Below are positions 35,106 to 48,010 of a DNA stretch of 64,000 bases, one piece after another. The number at the start of each line of letters is the position of its first letter. Within the stretch, counting starts at the first letter, position 1. Origin of the DNA: Cryoendolithus antarcticus (taxonomy: Eukaryota > Ascomycota > Dothideomycetes > Cladosporiales > Cladosporiaceae); assembly GCA_002077065.1 (NCBI GenBank), contig NAJO01000058.1, positions 124,001 to 188,000 of the forward strand, in the 5' to 3' direction. A model generated the notes under the pieces. That model ran no database searches. It saw only the letters and a program-made list of their open reading frames with translations, and was not told the DNA's origin. The translations under genes were made by a program, and so were the position numbers.

Positions 35106-35869
35106 GCTGACTACCGGATCCTCCATCTCGTTCACTGTACTGGAGCCTTCGGAACGACATTGACGCCGTACTTCCCTACTCGAATCATGACATTCACGTC
35201 CCATGCATCTCAGGCGGGAGACTGATGGGTCGTAAGGCTTTGTCACCACGTCCTGCTATACCTTGCAACCCTGGACTGTCGCTCTTGCGTCTCGAGCTTG
35301 CCAACGCGCGTCCCTGTGGGAGCATACTTGAGGCCAACGATGCTGCAACGTTACGCCGCACAATGCGAGTAAATCACATTTGCTAGTCACCCTTCAAAGT
35401 ACTCAACGAATCGGCATGCCTTCAGCACTCTGTCACACTGCAACGTGTCGCCCAGAATCTTTGATCAGCTGTTGAGCATATGTTCATGGGCATTACGTTC
35501 TCCAGGGAAGTCGCATGGGACTGAGCAAATCAGAGTTCGGCATGATCGTAGCTTCTTCCAGATATGGCTTGGCGCGCTTCAGCTCGGGAGAGGCTTGCAC
35601 CTGCCACCTGAGCACCACATGCTTACTTCACGACTTTCAACATGACCAGTACTCCGCCTCAGGATCAAAGTCGCATGCGACTAGCACAGCAACGACTACC
35701 ATTCACGAATCGGAACGTAGCTCCAGCACTTCTACTGTTCACAACACCTTTCACACCACAACAGCCGGCAGAAGTAAGTGGCTTGTGAGACGACAGGCCT
35801 CAAGCTAGCTCAGCTCGAGACAGTTGTTTGGCCTCGAATCGAGGGAGATATCCATAAATATTGGCCTAA
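35106..35869. other. Upstream region of the CorA-like gene
   Basis: No secure gene. From 35642 a plus-strand frame (M-T-S-T-P-P-Q-D-Q-S-R) runs to a strong GTAAGT at 35774. Joining to the AG at 35813 keeps phase and reads V-V-W-P-R-I-E-G-D-I-H-K-Y-W-P-K-W-L-A-G-G-V, ending at a stop at 35946-35948 inside the CorA-like frame. This could be a small separate gene or a mis-joined 5' part of the CorA-like gene. Confidence 0.4.
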
Positions 35870-37309
35870 ATGGCTGGCCGGCGGCGTCACGCTCGGCGAC
35901 GCTCTCCACCTGGCTATGGCTACGACGCCCCGATCACGATCCGCATAGGCAGCCGGCGTAGCGCAAACAGGTATCACGAAATGCAAGCCACTGGTCCTCG
36001 AGATGCAGGCCGCTTTGCTCGACTCGTTGACGATCAAGTGCGTATGCACCCAGATGACCCTCTCATGATCTCGATCAACGGGCACCAGAATTGGCTTAGT
36101 GAGCTGCTCGGTGCCTGCTTCGAAGACTATTGGGAAGGCATCAGCGAGCTAAGTCGAGAGCTGCAGTTTGCCGGCACAGCGCAGTTCCCCGAGAAAGCCT
36201 CCATGGCCGGACAGTATGTACCATGGACTTTCATCACTGATCAAATGAATGTGCCTGAAGTGTACTACTGGTCAGTCGGCATGGAACCTCCGGAGAGCGA
36301 TGAGGAGCGTAGTATGCCTGTCATCGAGCAGTATCGGATGCGTGTTGGCGTATGGTCTCTGGGACGCGGTGCTTGTAGATTTGATCGCGGAGTCAGTACT
36401 ACTTTGATCTTCACCCGGAACACGCCTGTTGCCGAGCACGTCGTCGGAGAGATCATGTTCCCATATCTTTACGCCAACCAGGATCTTTCACAGCCTCGAG
36501 GAGACGAAGAAGGCATCTGCTTCATCTTCATTCGTCTCTACTGGCTCCTCACAGACTGGCAGAATATCCTGCGCGCACTCATTACTCGTCTCGATGAAGC
36601 AGAAATCAACTCGCATGGTCAGCAGTTCCCCGTCAAGTTGCGCACAAGGACAATGCACATCGAAGTCGACCGCATCCACGAGCTGAAAGACTATCTTCGC
36701 TTCCACTCCCGCAGCTTCAAGAAGCTGAAGAAGCTACAAACCGATGTGCCAGTTCCGGAGCAGAAGGATCCACTCTGGGACGACATGGACGACTCGATCG
36801 ACGATCTCGAACAATTCGACAGCAAACTCGACAGTCTCAAAGAGCGATTCAACAACTTACTAGATCTCGAGTTTAACATCCAGAATGCCGAGCAGAGCGA
36901 TGACAGTTCATTCCTGACCACAGTGGCAACGCTGTTCCTGCCTATCTCGTATCTGGCATCAGTCTTCGGCATCACCACCATCACCTGGCCCGCGATCTAC
37001 TATCTCTACGTCGCCTTACCGATCCTCGTACTGTCATGCATCTTTGTGTTCGTCTACCCAATCACAGTGCGACGATACCAGAAGGCGCGATATGGGCTCG
37101 AGTCCACGAAGATCACGCTCCGACCCAGAGACTTCACGATGCTAGGCAAGGAGCTACCGGACGGTGTTGATTTGCCAGGTGAAAGCCGCACATCAAGATT
37201 GAAGAATCGTGCGCAGAGACACTCGGTCGGAGAGAAAGCAGCGCCGCGGTCGAGATCGAGGGCTAGGAGTCAGAGTCGATTGCGAGGGGAGAAGGACGGG
37301 AGTTATTGA
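35870..37309 (+). CDS. CorA-like membrane protein
   Basis: Predicted 479-residue protein of the fungal CorA-like (magnesium-transporter-like) group. After a basic N-terminus comes V-D-D-Q-V-R-M-H-P-D-D-P-L-M-I-S-I-N-G and C-F-E-D-Y-W-E-G, then a long acidic coiled-coil region (D-D-L-E-Q-F-D-S-K-L-D-S-L-K-E-R-F). Two membrane segments follow at about residues 345-367 and 370-395 (L-F-L-P-I-S-Y-L-A-S-V-F-G-I and Y-V-A-L-P-I-L-V-L-S-C-I-F-V-F). The canonical G-M-N selectivity motif after the first segment is replaced by F-G-I, as in many fungal members whose transport role is unproven. The tail is Arg/Ser-rich. The start at 35870 is uncertain: a stop lies just upstream in this frame and another good-looking frame overlaps the first 79 bp. 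The 3' end converges with FUM1, with 92 bp between stops. Confidence 0.8.
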   Translation: MAGRRRHARRRSPPGYGYDAPITIRIGSRRSANRYHEMQATGPRDAGRFARLVDDQVRMHPDDPLMISINGHQNWLSELLGACFEDYWEGISELSRELQFAGTAQFPEKASMAGQYVPWTFITDQMNVPEVYYWSVGMEPPESDEERSMPVIEQYRMRVGVWSLGRGACRFDRGVSTTLIFTRNTPVAEHVVGEIMFPYLYANQDLSQPRGDEEGICFIFIRLYWLLTDWQNILRALITRLDEAEINSHGQQFPVKLRTRTMHIEVDRIHELKDYLRFHSRSFKKLKKLQTDVPVPEQKDPLWDDMDDSIDDLEQFDSKLDSLKERFNNLLDLEFNIQNAEQSDDSSFLTTVATLFLPISYLASVFGITTITWPAIYYLYVALPILVLSCIFVFVYPITVRRYQKARYGLESTKITLRPRDFTMLGKELPDGVDLPGESRTSRLKNRAQRHSVGEKAAPRSRSRARSQSRLRGEKDGSY

Positions 37310-37401
37310 AGTTTGCTCGATCGGCGGGATAGAGCCTTCGCTATAGCGCCGAACTACATCCTACACATACCCTATACACCCCTCTTCCACGTCTTTCAAT
37401 C

Positions 37402-39027
37402 TCACTTCTTCTCCTTAGGCGCCAACATTAACTCCGGCCGCACCGTGCGATCAAACTCCTCACTACTCAATGCCTTCAACTCCATCGCACTCTCCTTAAG
37501 CGTCAATCCCTTCTTATGCGCGTTCTTCGCTACTTTACTAGCCATATCATACCCAATCACGGGATTCAAACACGTGACCAACATCAAGCTCTCCTTCAAA
37601 ATATCGCCAATCCGCTTCTCGTCAGCCTCCATGCCCTCGACGAGATGTTTCCGGAAGGACGTCATGCCGTCTGTCAGTAGCCGCGCGGAATGCAGGAGAT
37701 TGGAGATCAAGACTGGTTTGAAAACATTGAGCTCGAAATTTCCTTGACTCCCCGCAAAGGTGACTGCGGCGTTGTTGCCGAAGACTTGGCAGCAGAGCAT
37801 TGTCATACTTTCACATTGTGTTGGGTTGACTTTACCCGGCATGATTGAGGAGCCGGGTTCGTTCTCGGGTAGCTTCAGCTCTGCTAGACCGCAGCGGGGG
37901 CCGGAGCCTAGGAACCGGATGTCCTGGGCGATCTTGAAAAGCGAGGCGGCGAGTGTGTTTAGCGAGCCGTGAGCTTCTACGATCGCGTCGTGCGCTGCTA
38001 GGGCCTCGAATTTATTCGGCGCGGTGACGAATTTCGTTCCTGTCATGGAGGAGACTTCCTCGGCGATGCCTTCTGCGAAGCCGACGAATGTGTTCAAGCC
38101 TGTGCCTACGGCTGTGCCGCCTTGTGCTAGATTTCGTAGACGGGGCAGCGCGGATTCAAGACGCAGGATGCCGTATTCGAGTTGCGTCACGTAGCCTGAG
38201 AATTCCTGGCCGAGAGTCAAGGGCGTGGCGTCTTGTAGATGCGTCCGACCGATCTTGATGATCTTGTCGAATTGCTGGGCTTTGGCATGGAGGGCGTCTT
38301 TGAGGGCTGTGAGACTGGGGATGACGGCTTGCTCGAACTCGAGGACGGCGGCTATGTGCATTACGGTGGGGAAGGTATCATTGGAGGAAGCGGACATGTT
38401 GACATGGTCGTTCGGGTGGACTGGCTTCTTCGACCCCATCTTGCCGCCGAGAATCTCGATGGCGCGATTGGAGATCACTTCGTTGGCGTTCATGTTTGAC
38501 TGTGTGCCGGAACCGGTCTGCCAGACTACGAGAGGGAAGTGATCGAGGAGTTTGAGCGAGGCGACTTCCTCAGCAGCTTGCTGGATTGCCTTGCCGAGCT
38601 TGGGGTCGAGTCCATATCGCATGTTCACTGTTGCTGCCGCGCCCTTCAGAATGCCAAACGCTCGTACTATGGGCGGCGGCATGCGGTCTTGTGGCTGGTT
38701 GATCTTGAAGTTCTCTAGTGATCGCTCCGTCTGCGCTCCCCAATACCTGTCGTTTGGGACCGGTACCTCGCCGAACGCATCGCTCTCTGTCCGCGTCTCT
38801 TGTGCCATCTTGACTGTGGTGTTGAAGCCTCGCGATATCGCAAATGCGAACTTGATCGCTCTCGAAGGGCAGGTCTGAGAGGCTGAAGTTATGCTCGATC
38901 CAACTCGCCGAGGTGTCTTAGATCCTCGTGCCAGACACGTGAATGTCCGTCGTGCTGTCACTGCGGGGGATTGAGCTACCAAGCGGAGCTCTGAGGGTAG
39001 GGTCGTTCGAGCCGCGGTGCGGAGCAT
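37402..39027 (-). CDS. FUM1: Fumarate hydratase (class II)
   Basis: Intronless 541-residue fumarase, the TCA-cycle enzyme that interconverts fumarate and malate. The signature [11 protein letters not shown] (about residues 392-402) and S-A-S-S-N-D-T-F-P and G-R-T-H-L-Q-D-A catalytic blocks are intact. The first 70 residues are rich in Arg, Ser and Thr with almost no acidic residues, a mitochondrial presequence. An internal ATG just before [11 protein letters not shown] matches the start of the mature enzyme. Fungal fumarase is known to act both in mitochondria and cytosol, and either processing or the second start could supply the cytosolic form. Confidence 0.96.
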   Translation of the reverse strand: MLRTAARTTLPSELRLVAQSPAVTARRTFTCLARGSKTPRRVGSSITSASQTCPSRAIKFAFAISRGFNTTVKMAQETRTESDAFGEVPVPNDRYWGAQTERSLENFKINQPQDRMPPPIVRAFGILKGAAATVNMRYGLDPKLGKAIQQAAEEVASLKLLDHFPLVVWQTGSGTQSNMNANEVISNRAIEILGGKMGSKKPVHPNDHVNMSASSNDTFPTVMHIAAVLEFEQAVIPSLTALKDALHAKAQQFDKIIKIGRTHLQDATPLTLGQEFSGYVTQLEYGILRLESALPRLRNLAQGGTAVGTGLNTFVGFAEGIAEEVSSMTGTKFVTAPNKFEALAAHDAIVEAHGSLNTLAASLFKIAQDIRFLGSGPRCGLAELKLPENEPGSSIMPGKVNPTQCESMTMLCCQVFGNNAAVTFAGSQGNFELNVFKPVLISNLLHSARLLTDGMTSFRKHLVEGMEADEKRIGDILKESLMLVTCLNPVIGYDMASKVAKNAHKKGLTLKESAMELKALSSEEFDRTVRPELMLAPKEKK

Positions 39028-39406
39028 GGCGAGAGGGTTGTAGAGGACGTTCGGAGGGGAGACTGGAGCGTGCGAATATGATATGTGTTCTACGTTGCAA
39101 GCATGATTTGATCTTCACAATAATTGTGACTTACTGCATTGGGAGCTCCCTCCCAATGGCACCTCCGGTTGACCCCGATAACGCGGGTTGAAGCGGAATA
39201 GCCTTGTAAATACACTCCCACTGTGAAGTCTGATATAGCCAATTCGACAGCGCAAATCACTTCTTGCCTTTCAAGGCAATCACATACTCTCACACATGTT
39301 CAAATTGCAGTATGCTAGGTCTCGCGAGCTAGTCTGTATGTGTAGCAAGTCATACTAGAGCTACAGCGGCATTGGCCCTGCTATGCATCCCCCCTATTGA
39401 TCCTCT
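39028..39406. other. FUM1 upstream region
   Basis: About 380 bp between the FUM1 start and the CDT1 stop, both on the minus strand. It should contain the FUM1 promoter and the CDT1 3' end. No other feature is seen. Confidence 0.5.
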
Positions 39407-40870
39407 CTATGCCCCAGCGTCCGCGAGCCTCTGCTTCAGATCCGCCAGCCCCAGCTTCCCCTGTCTCGTTACGACCACGCCCTTCACATTGCCGTCCAGC
39501 ACCTTGACGAACCCCGGCATGACCTCAGCAGCCATGAGCGTCAGACATCTCTCCGCCTCCTCCCTACTAATCGGGGTCCTTAGGCTCTGCTGTATGTCCC
39601 GAACCAGAGTCTGCATAGCGAAGCTGGCGCGTGGCTTCCCCACAGTCAGCACCTCCAGCACCCTTGCCACGTCCTCGATCCGATGGAGTGCTGACTTGCG
39701 CTCGAGCTCGTCGCGGCTTGGGCCTGCAGACATGGAAGCAGCGTGATTCTGCTTGGCCAAAATGCGATCAAGGAGACTTGTGCCGCGATTTCGGACTGCG
39801 ACGGCGCTCTTGTCTGCTGGCATGTTCATAGCTTTCTCGGTAGCCTGAGCAACTTGGGCGGCTGCTTGACCGGCTCTTAGATCAGCTAGGCGCTGCTCGC
39901 CCTTGGCATAGAGTGGTCCGGCTTTCGCTGAGGATTCGTGTTGCTGTACGTCTGCCAATGGGAGTTGTCTGATGAATGCGCGGCCGGTGCAAATCTCATT
40001 ACGAGTCGCTGCGCAGAAGACCGACCACGCCTTTTGCAAGTGTGCTTCGAGGTCCGCACTTAGCTGCGTTGCGTCGATGAGTCGTCCTGCATGAGGAGCA
40101 TCATCGTAGCCCGCCGCCTTGGCAAGGTACAGGCCAGCGCGTGCTCGGTCCTCCAAGATGAACATAGCTTTTGATCCCTGCTGTGCAAGTAGCTTGCGCA
40201 CGTCGACAGTGGTAACTGATCGCTTCCGCCAGCTTGCAGTCACAGCCGGTAGTAGTGTCTTGATGGGTATAGCTGCAGACGAGCCGCCATTGTGTGCATA
40301 TTGCAAGCCGATAGCAGTCAGGAACGCCGAGTACAGCCGTATGAAGTCCTGCAGCTCCTCCGGCAGATCTGCGAAGTGAAGCACTCTGTCCGACTCCGGA
40401 GTCGCAGGCGGTGTGTCCAGTGGTCGCTGGCGTTTATTCGGCTGCACAGGCGCAGGCGAACTCGCTCGGAGGTTCAACCTGTCGAATAGTTGCGCCGCAC
40501 TCTTAGTGGGCGTCTGCGCGGGCGACATTGGAAATACATCGTGATGTCGTTGTGTTTGAGGTGTAGCAGGTCTGGTCGCTCGCTTCGTGAACTTAGCGAA
40601 CACTCGTTCTTGAGGCTTAGGCGCAGGCACTACTAGCTGTTCTGGCTCCTCGCTGACGGACTCCAATGCCCGCTTCCTCTTGCTGCGTCCCTTCACGGCG
40701 ACAGGTCGAGGTGGTGGTGTTGCTGCTCTTTCGTGTACGACCTTCCTGCGCTTTCCAACGATTGCGTCTTCGGTGCTTGGTGTGTGGTCTTTGACTATCT
40801 CAAGGTCGTGTTGTGGGTGCTCCGAAGCTTCTCCGATCTCCGTTTGCTTGCGTTTTCTTGGAGGAGCCAT
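39407..40870 (-). CDS. CDT1: DNA replication licensing factor Cdt1
   Basis: Intronless 487-residue protein. Cdt1 loads the MCM helicase at origins in G1. Residues 1-150 are basic and disordered (K-R-R-K-V-V, K-R-K-R-A-L), followed at about 165-265 by F-A-D-L-P-E-E-L-Q-D-F-I-R-L-Y and L-Q-Y-A-H-N-G-G ... W-R-K-R-S-V-T-T-V-D-V-R-K-L-L, the middle winged-helix pattern. The C-terminal MCM-binding winged helix is recognisable: S-L-L-D-R-I-L-A-K-Q, then L-R-T-P-I-S-R-E-E-A-E-R-C-L-T-L-M-A and P-G-F-V-K-V-L-D-G. I assign it from these C-terminal blocks and the overall layout. It is poorly conserved across fungi, so the name rests on motifs rather than on close identity. Confidence 0.78.
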   Translation of the reverse strand: MAPPRKRKQTEIGEASEHPQHDLEIVKDHTPSTEDAIVGKRRKVVHERAATPPPRPVAVKGRSKRKRALESVSEEPEQLVVPAPKPQERVFAKFTKRATRPATPQTQRHHDVFPMSPAQTPTKSAAQLFDRLNLRASSPAPVQPNKRQRPLDTPPATPESDRVLHFADLPEELQDFIRLYSAFLTAIGLQYAHNGGSSAAIPIKTLLPAVTASWRKRSVTTVDVRKLLAQQGSKAMFILEDRARAGLYLAKAAGYDDAPHAGRLIDATQLSADLEAHLQKAWSVFCAATRNEICTGRAFIRQLPLADVQQHESSAKAGPLYAKGEQRLADLRAGQAAAQVAQATEKAMNMPADKSAVAVRNRGTSLLDRILAKQNHAASMSAGPSRDELERKSALHRIEDVARVLEVLTVGKPRASFAMQTLVRDIQQSLRTPISREEAERCLTLMAAEVMPGFVKVLDGNVKGVVVTRQGKLGLADLKQRLADAGA

Positions 40871-41602
40871 GGTCTGTAGGTATCGATGCGTGTTCTATGA
40901 TGGAAGATATGAGATGGGGAGTCTAGAGGATGGGGTCTAAGACAATGTTGGATGGGTCTAGTATATCCGAGTGTTGATGTCTCGCTGGGAGGTGGTGGCT
41001 GGTGGAGCGCGTAAAGTGATTTCGCGGGAGACGCGACTTGGCCCAAGCGCGTTCGCCTCGTGTTTCCCTTCCCCTCCACGCGAAGACAACAATCTACGTG
41101 TATACCCTCGAGCACGCTGCACACAGATTCCAACATTCCCCTGGACAACGTCCGATAATGCCGGTGATGAGAGAGCGTCTTACGCATTGCAACCTGCTAG
41201 TGCGACTCGCTCTCAAATGGCCCCAAGTGCTTGATGCGAGCTCTTCAGGCTCGGACATCGCAGCATTCGCGGCCATCTCGATACCAGGTATAATCAGCCT
41301 TTGCCCAACCCAACAGCAGCTGGCACCGTCCCGTGCTGTAGAAGATGTGTACTATCCCATCGATGTCTGACGAACGGTGGCTGTCATGAAGTCACTCCTT
41401 CACTTTCACTCACTGCATGATCTCGCGTTCGCGGGGCTCGGAAGCGGAAGGACCAACCACACCATTCGTCATCGATGTCGTGCCCTCGCGTGCCTAGACA
41501 CATCGAGGTGGCGCGTCCATTAGGGCACAGGAGTAAGTTACATGTACGTAGAAGAATAACCTCGCTCTCTCTCAGCTTACATTTTGCAACACCTTCTCAA
41601 CC
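40871..41602. other. Divergent promoter region of CDT1 and the FAS1 gene
   Basis: About 730 bp between two divergent start codons. Open frames are short and motif-free. The last 40 bp before 41603 are a typical fungal leader (CAACACCTTCTCAACC). No other feature was recognised. Confidence 0.5.
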
Positions 41603-43141
41603 ATGAAGATCTCCCAAATTTTGCCGCTGGCGGCGCTGAGCACTGCATTCGTAATCCCAGCTGAGGAGGTACTAGCCGAGATCGCCATCGAGGACAATCA
41701 TCGTGGCAACTCGATCTACGACGATGTTGTGGCCAGTAAGGACGACATTCTCGAGAGCTTCAAGCAGCACTTCGAGGATGTGACCGAGACGACATCGAAT
41801 GGCTGGAACAAGGTCTCTAGCAAGGCCCAGAACGCCCTCGATGAGGCTTTCGGTGCCGCATCCGAGGTCGCTTCCAACGTCAACGACAAGATCCACGAGA
41901 CGGCATTTGATGCTCAGGCATGGCTTGACTCGGAGATGACTTCGTTCGCTGAGACATTCGACGACCCACACCATGGCCCTCCACCGCATGATGGACCTCC
42001 TCACCACGGACCGCCACACCATGGGCCTGATCACGGCCGCCCACACCACCCGCCTCATCATCACGAGCCGAACAAGACTGTTTACCAATTGATCGCTGGC
42101 AGCAAGTATACCACCAAGCTTGCGAAGCTAATCAACGAGTTCCCGGATCTGGTGAAGACGCTGAACAGCACGAAAGCGAACTACGTGAGTAGAATCTTCA
42201 GAGTATCACGACGATCGAGGACAGACACTAATGACAGTTGCTAGACCATCTTCGCACCCACCGACAAAGCCTTCGAGAAGATCCCCGAGCATCACCACAA
42301 GCCCAGCAAGGAGTTTCTCGAAGCGCTCCTCTCCTACCATGTAGTACCCGACTTTTACCCTGCAGGCCGCGTGCTCGTCAGCCACACTGCCCCGACTTTG
42401 CTGAAGAGTAAGCACCTCGGCGCCGAGCCCTTGCCGCAACGCCTGAGCTTCCACATCGGCCTCCGCGGCTTGACCGTGAACTTCTACAGCCGCGTCGTGG
42501 CGATCAACATCTTCGGCACGAATGGTGTGATTCACGGCATTGACTCCATCCTTATCCCACCTCCAAGTGTCATCAAGATCATCGACCTCTTGCCAGGCGA
42601 GTTCAGCACGCTCGAGCTTGGGCTCGGCAAGACGGGGCTATTGGAGAAGTTGAACACGACAGACCATAAGGGCGGCACATTCTTCGCACCCTCAAACTTC
42701 GCGTTCAAGAAGCTTGGTCCCCGTATCAACGCCTTCCTTTTCTCCAGCTATGGTCAGAAGTACCTCAAGGCGCTGCTCGAATACCACGTCGTGCCCGACA
42801 ACACGCTCTACTCAGACGCCTACTACAAGGCTGCCTCTGAATCGCAGGAAGGTATCCCTAAGGGCTATTTCCACGTTGATCTCCCTACCCTACTCGAGGA
42901 TCGCCACCTGAGCGTCGACATAGCGAGATACGGTGGCTTCATCAGTATCAAGATTAATGGCTTCAGCCGCGTTGCGGTGCAGGATGGCATTGCGGAGGAT
43001 GGGGTTATTCATGTTGTGGGCGATGTGCTTGTGCCGCCGAAGAAGATTGGGGGTGTCATGCAGATGTGGGAAGGTGGGGAGATGGAGGTTAAGGAGTTGG
43101 TGGAGAGGCTTGAGCCTTTCGTGGGGAAGAGTGATTTGTAG
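41603..43141 (+). CDS. Secreted protein with His-rich linker and two FAS1 domains
   Basis: Predicted 492-residue extracellular or vacuolar protein of the fasciclin/beta-Ig-H3 family, which mediates adhesion. Exons are 41603-42184 and 42245-43141, with a 60-bp GTGAGT intron in phase 0. A signal peptide is clear: M-K-I-S-Q-I-L-P-L-A-A-L-S-T-A-F-V-I-P-A. Next is a helical segment with repeated S-K-A-Q-N-A-like units, then about 38 residues of His/Pro/Gly repeats (P-H-H-G-P-P-P-H-D-G, P-P-H-H-G-P-P-H-H-G). Two FAS1 domains follow, each with T-x-F-A-P-(T/S)-(D/N)-x-A-F and a Y-H-V-V-P motif. No C-terminal GPI signal is obvious. Confidence 0.88.
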
Positions 43142-46315
<3,174 letters not shown>

Positions 46316-48010
46316 GGTGATCGAATGGACGAGGGAAATGAGAAAACAGAACGGTACGCGACTGCTGGTCGTGTGCTGCGAGGTACCGGTGGATGCTGCC
46401 CGCGTGTGGTATACGATACTCGGTACGCATCTGGCGGCGGAGTATCAGGGAGGCGAGGAAGGTACCTGACGGGCGCAGGCTTCGTGTGGGTGGATATAGA
46501 TGCAGACGGGCCGACTTTGATGTGGAGGTTGGGCGTGGAGCGATGCTGTCTCGAAGACAGCAATGCATCGCTGCGCGCAGGTAGATTTCATGAAAGCTTT
46601 CATTTCACCTTCTTCCCAATTTCGAGCAGTCCTCGATGAAGCCTAGCATGGAGCAGCAATGAGGGCGGGAGAGAAACATTTAGATCGCTATCACAAGTCA
46701 TACAGTAACTTTGAATACGTTTAGTATCGACGAGGTCTGAGCATGTCACTCAAGCCTGGTAAGGCGGTCACTACTATCATCGTACATCGCTCCACATTGT
46801 CTCCGTACAACGACACATTCAACGCTGCTGTCCGGCATGCTATCCTTGACGAGCCCATCAACGGCCCTTGCCTGAGAATGTCACTGGTCCTCGCCAAGAC
46901 CATCGCGACCGCTATCGTGCGTCGTTGTACGATGTTGTGGATGTCTCACTATTTAATTCAGTTCCTGCATGTGATATTCCTCGTCTCGGCGCTATGATGT
47001 GGGCGATGTCGTCACAGGAAAGGCACGTGGTGTGCTACGGCACGGCCGTGAGATCTCGAGATCTACTCTCGAATCTCGGAAGATCTCATCGTGATCGTGA
47101 GACATGTTAGGAGGTACCTCGAGCTACAGCATAGGATCGCTAAACACAAAGCTCGATTTATGAGTGAATTGCACTGGGTGTCTGCAGCGTGGGCTGCGAC
47201 TCCACCGACCAAGCCATAGGCACGGAGTCCACGCCGTTGGAAACATTGTACCGCCCGAGTAGTCAACTGACTCCACTCCCATCGGCTGCCACGCTTCGAA
47301 CCCTGCATCTGCATCTCTGACAAGCGCCATTCCATCCGATGACCGCTGACTCCCGAAACGCTGGTACAGATCGCGTGCATCGGTCCGGTCAACGCTTTTG
47401 CTTCGCGCACTCTATTCCCACACGAGCAAACGCAAGAGGCGCGCAAACGTGTAGCCATGACGGTGAAAAGCGGCCCACGAAGGCGACAGTGAGAAACCCA
47501 ACGCTGATACATGCGAATGCGGCCCGTTGCTGCTCGAGCAGACTGCCGCTGAGATCTAGGCACGTTTGTTCAATCACCTCTCGAGACATGTGTCGCCCAT
47601 TCGAGATGACATCGTCCCCGCATGGACCTCTGGGAGAAAGAAATCTCCGACAGACTTCGATGATGCTTGTGATCTGCAGTTTGCCTTTTGCGGTGTGGAG
47701 TCCCAGCATGCTGGGTAGATCATCGAGTGAAGGGGTCTTGACTATGGGTATCTGCTGCTCTTGTTCCTGCGTTACCCTCACTCCGACGCTACATGTACAC
47801 TTGTCGTAAACCCTGCATCCTGCCGTATCAGAGCTTCACGGACTGCACTCCTTACTCATATACCCTGGACTGGACCACTGCGACTTCGCCGAATTAGTTC
47901 GGATTTCATGAGGCCTTCCGACTGAAGAAAAGCCCTTCGGACTAACCGAATTCATTCCCTTAAGTAACCTGTCTGTACTATATTATATACACGAGCAATA
48001 CACCACAGCC
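46316..48010. other. Intergenic region without secure gene
   Basis: About 1.7 kb between two plus-strand genes. A minus-strand frame at 47389-47781 (130 codons, M-R-V-T-Q-E-Q-E-Q-Q) has passable composition but no family motif, no recognisable promoter and heavy overlap with a plus-strand frame, so I do not call it. The last 120 bp hold two palindromes and a TATA-like run before CRY-DASH. Confidence 0.4.
47889..47950. promoter_or_regulatory. Paired CGG palindromes upstream of CRY-DASH
   Basis: Two short palindromes: CCGAATTAGTTCGG at 47889-47902 (arms CCGAA/TTCGG, 4-bp spacer) and TTCGGACTAACCGAA at 47936-47950 (arms TTCGG/CCGAA, 5-bp spacer). The second contains CGG-N5-CCG, a form bound by Zn(II)2Cys6 fungal regulators. 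A TATA-like TATATTATATAC follows at about 47979-47990 and the start codon is at 48011. The regulator is unknown. Confidence 0.4.

Noticed and set aside
35870..37309. Genuine Mg2+ channel assignment for the CorA-like protein
   Set aside because: The G-M-N motif is missing, so only the fold-level name is given.
47389..47781. 130-codon minus-strand frame upstream of CRY-DASH
   Set aside because: Passable composition but no family motif or promoter, and a plus-strand frame overlaps it almost fully.
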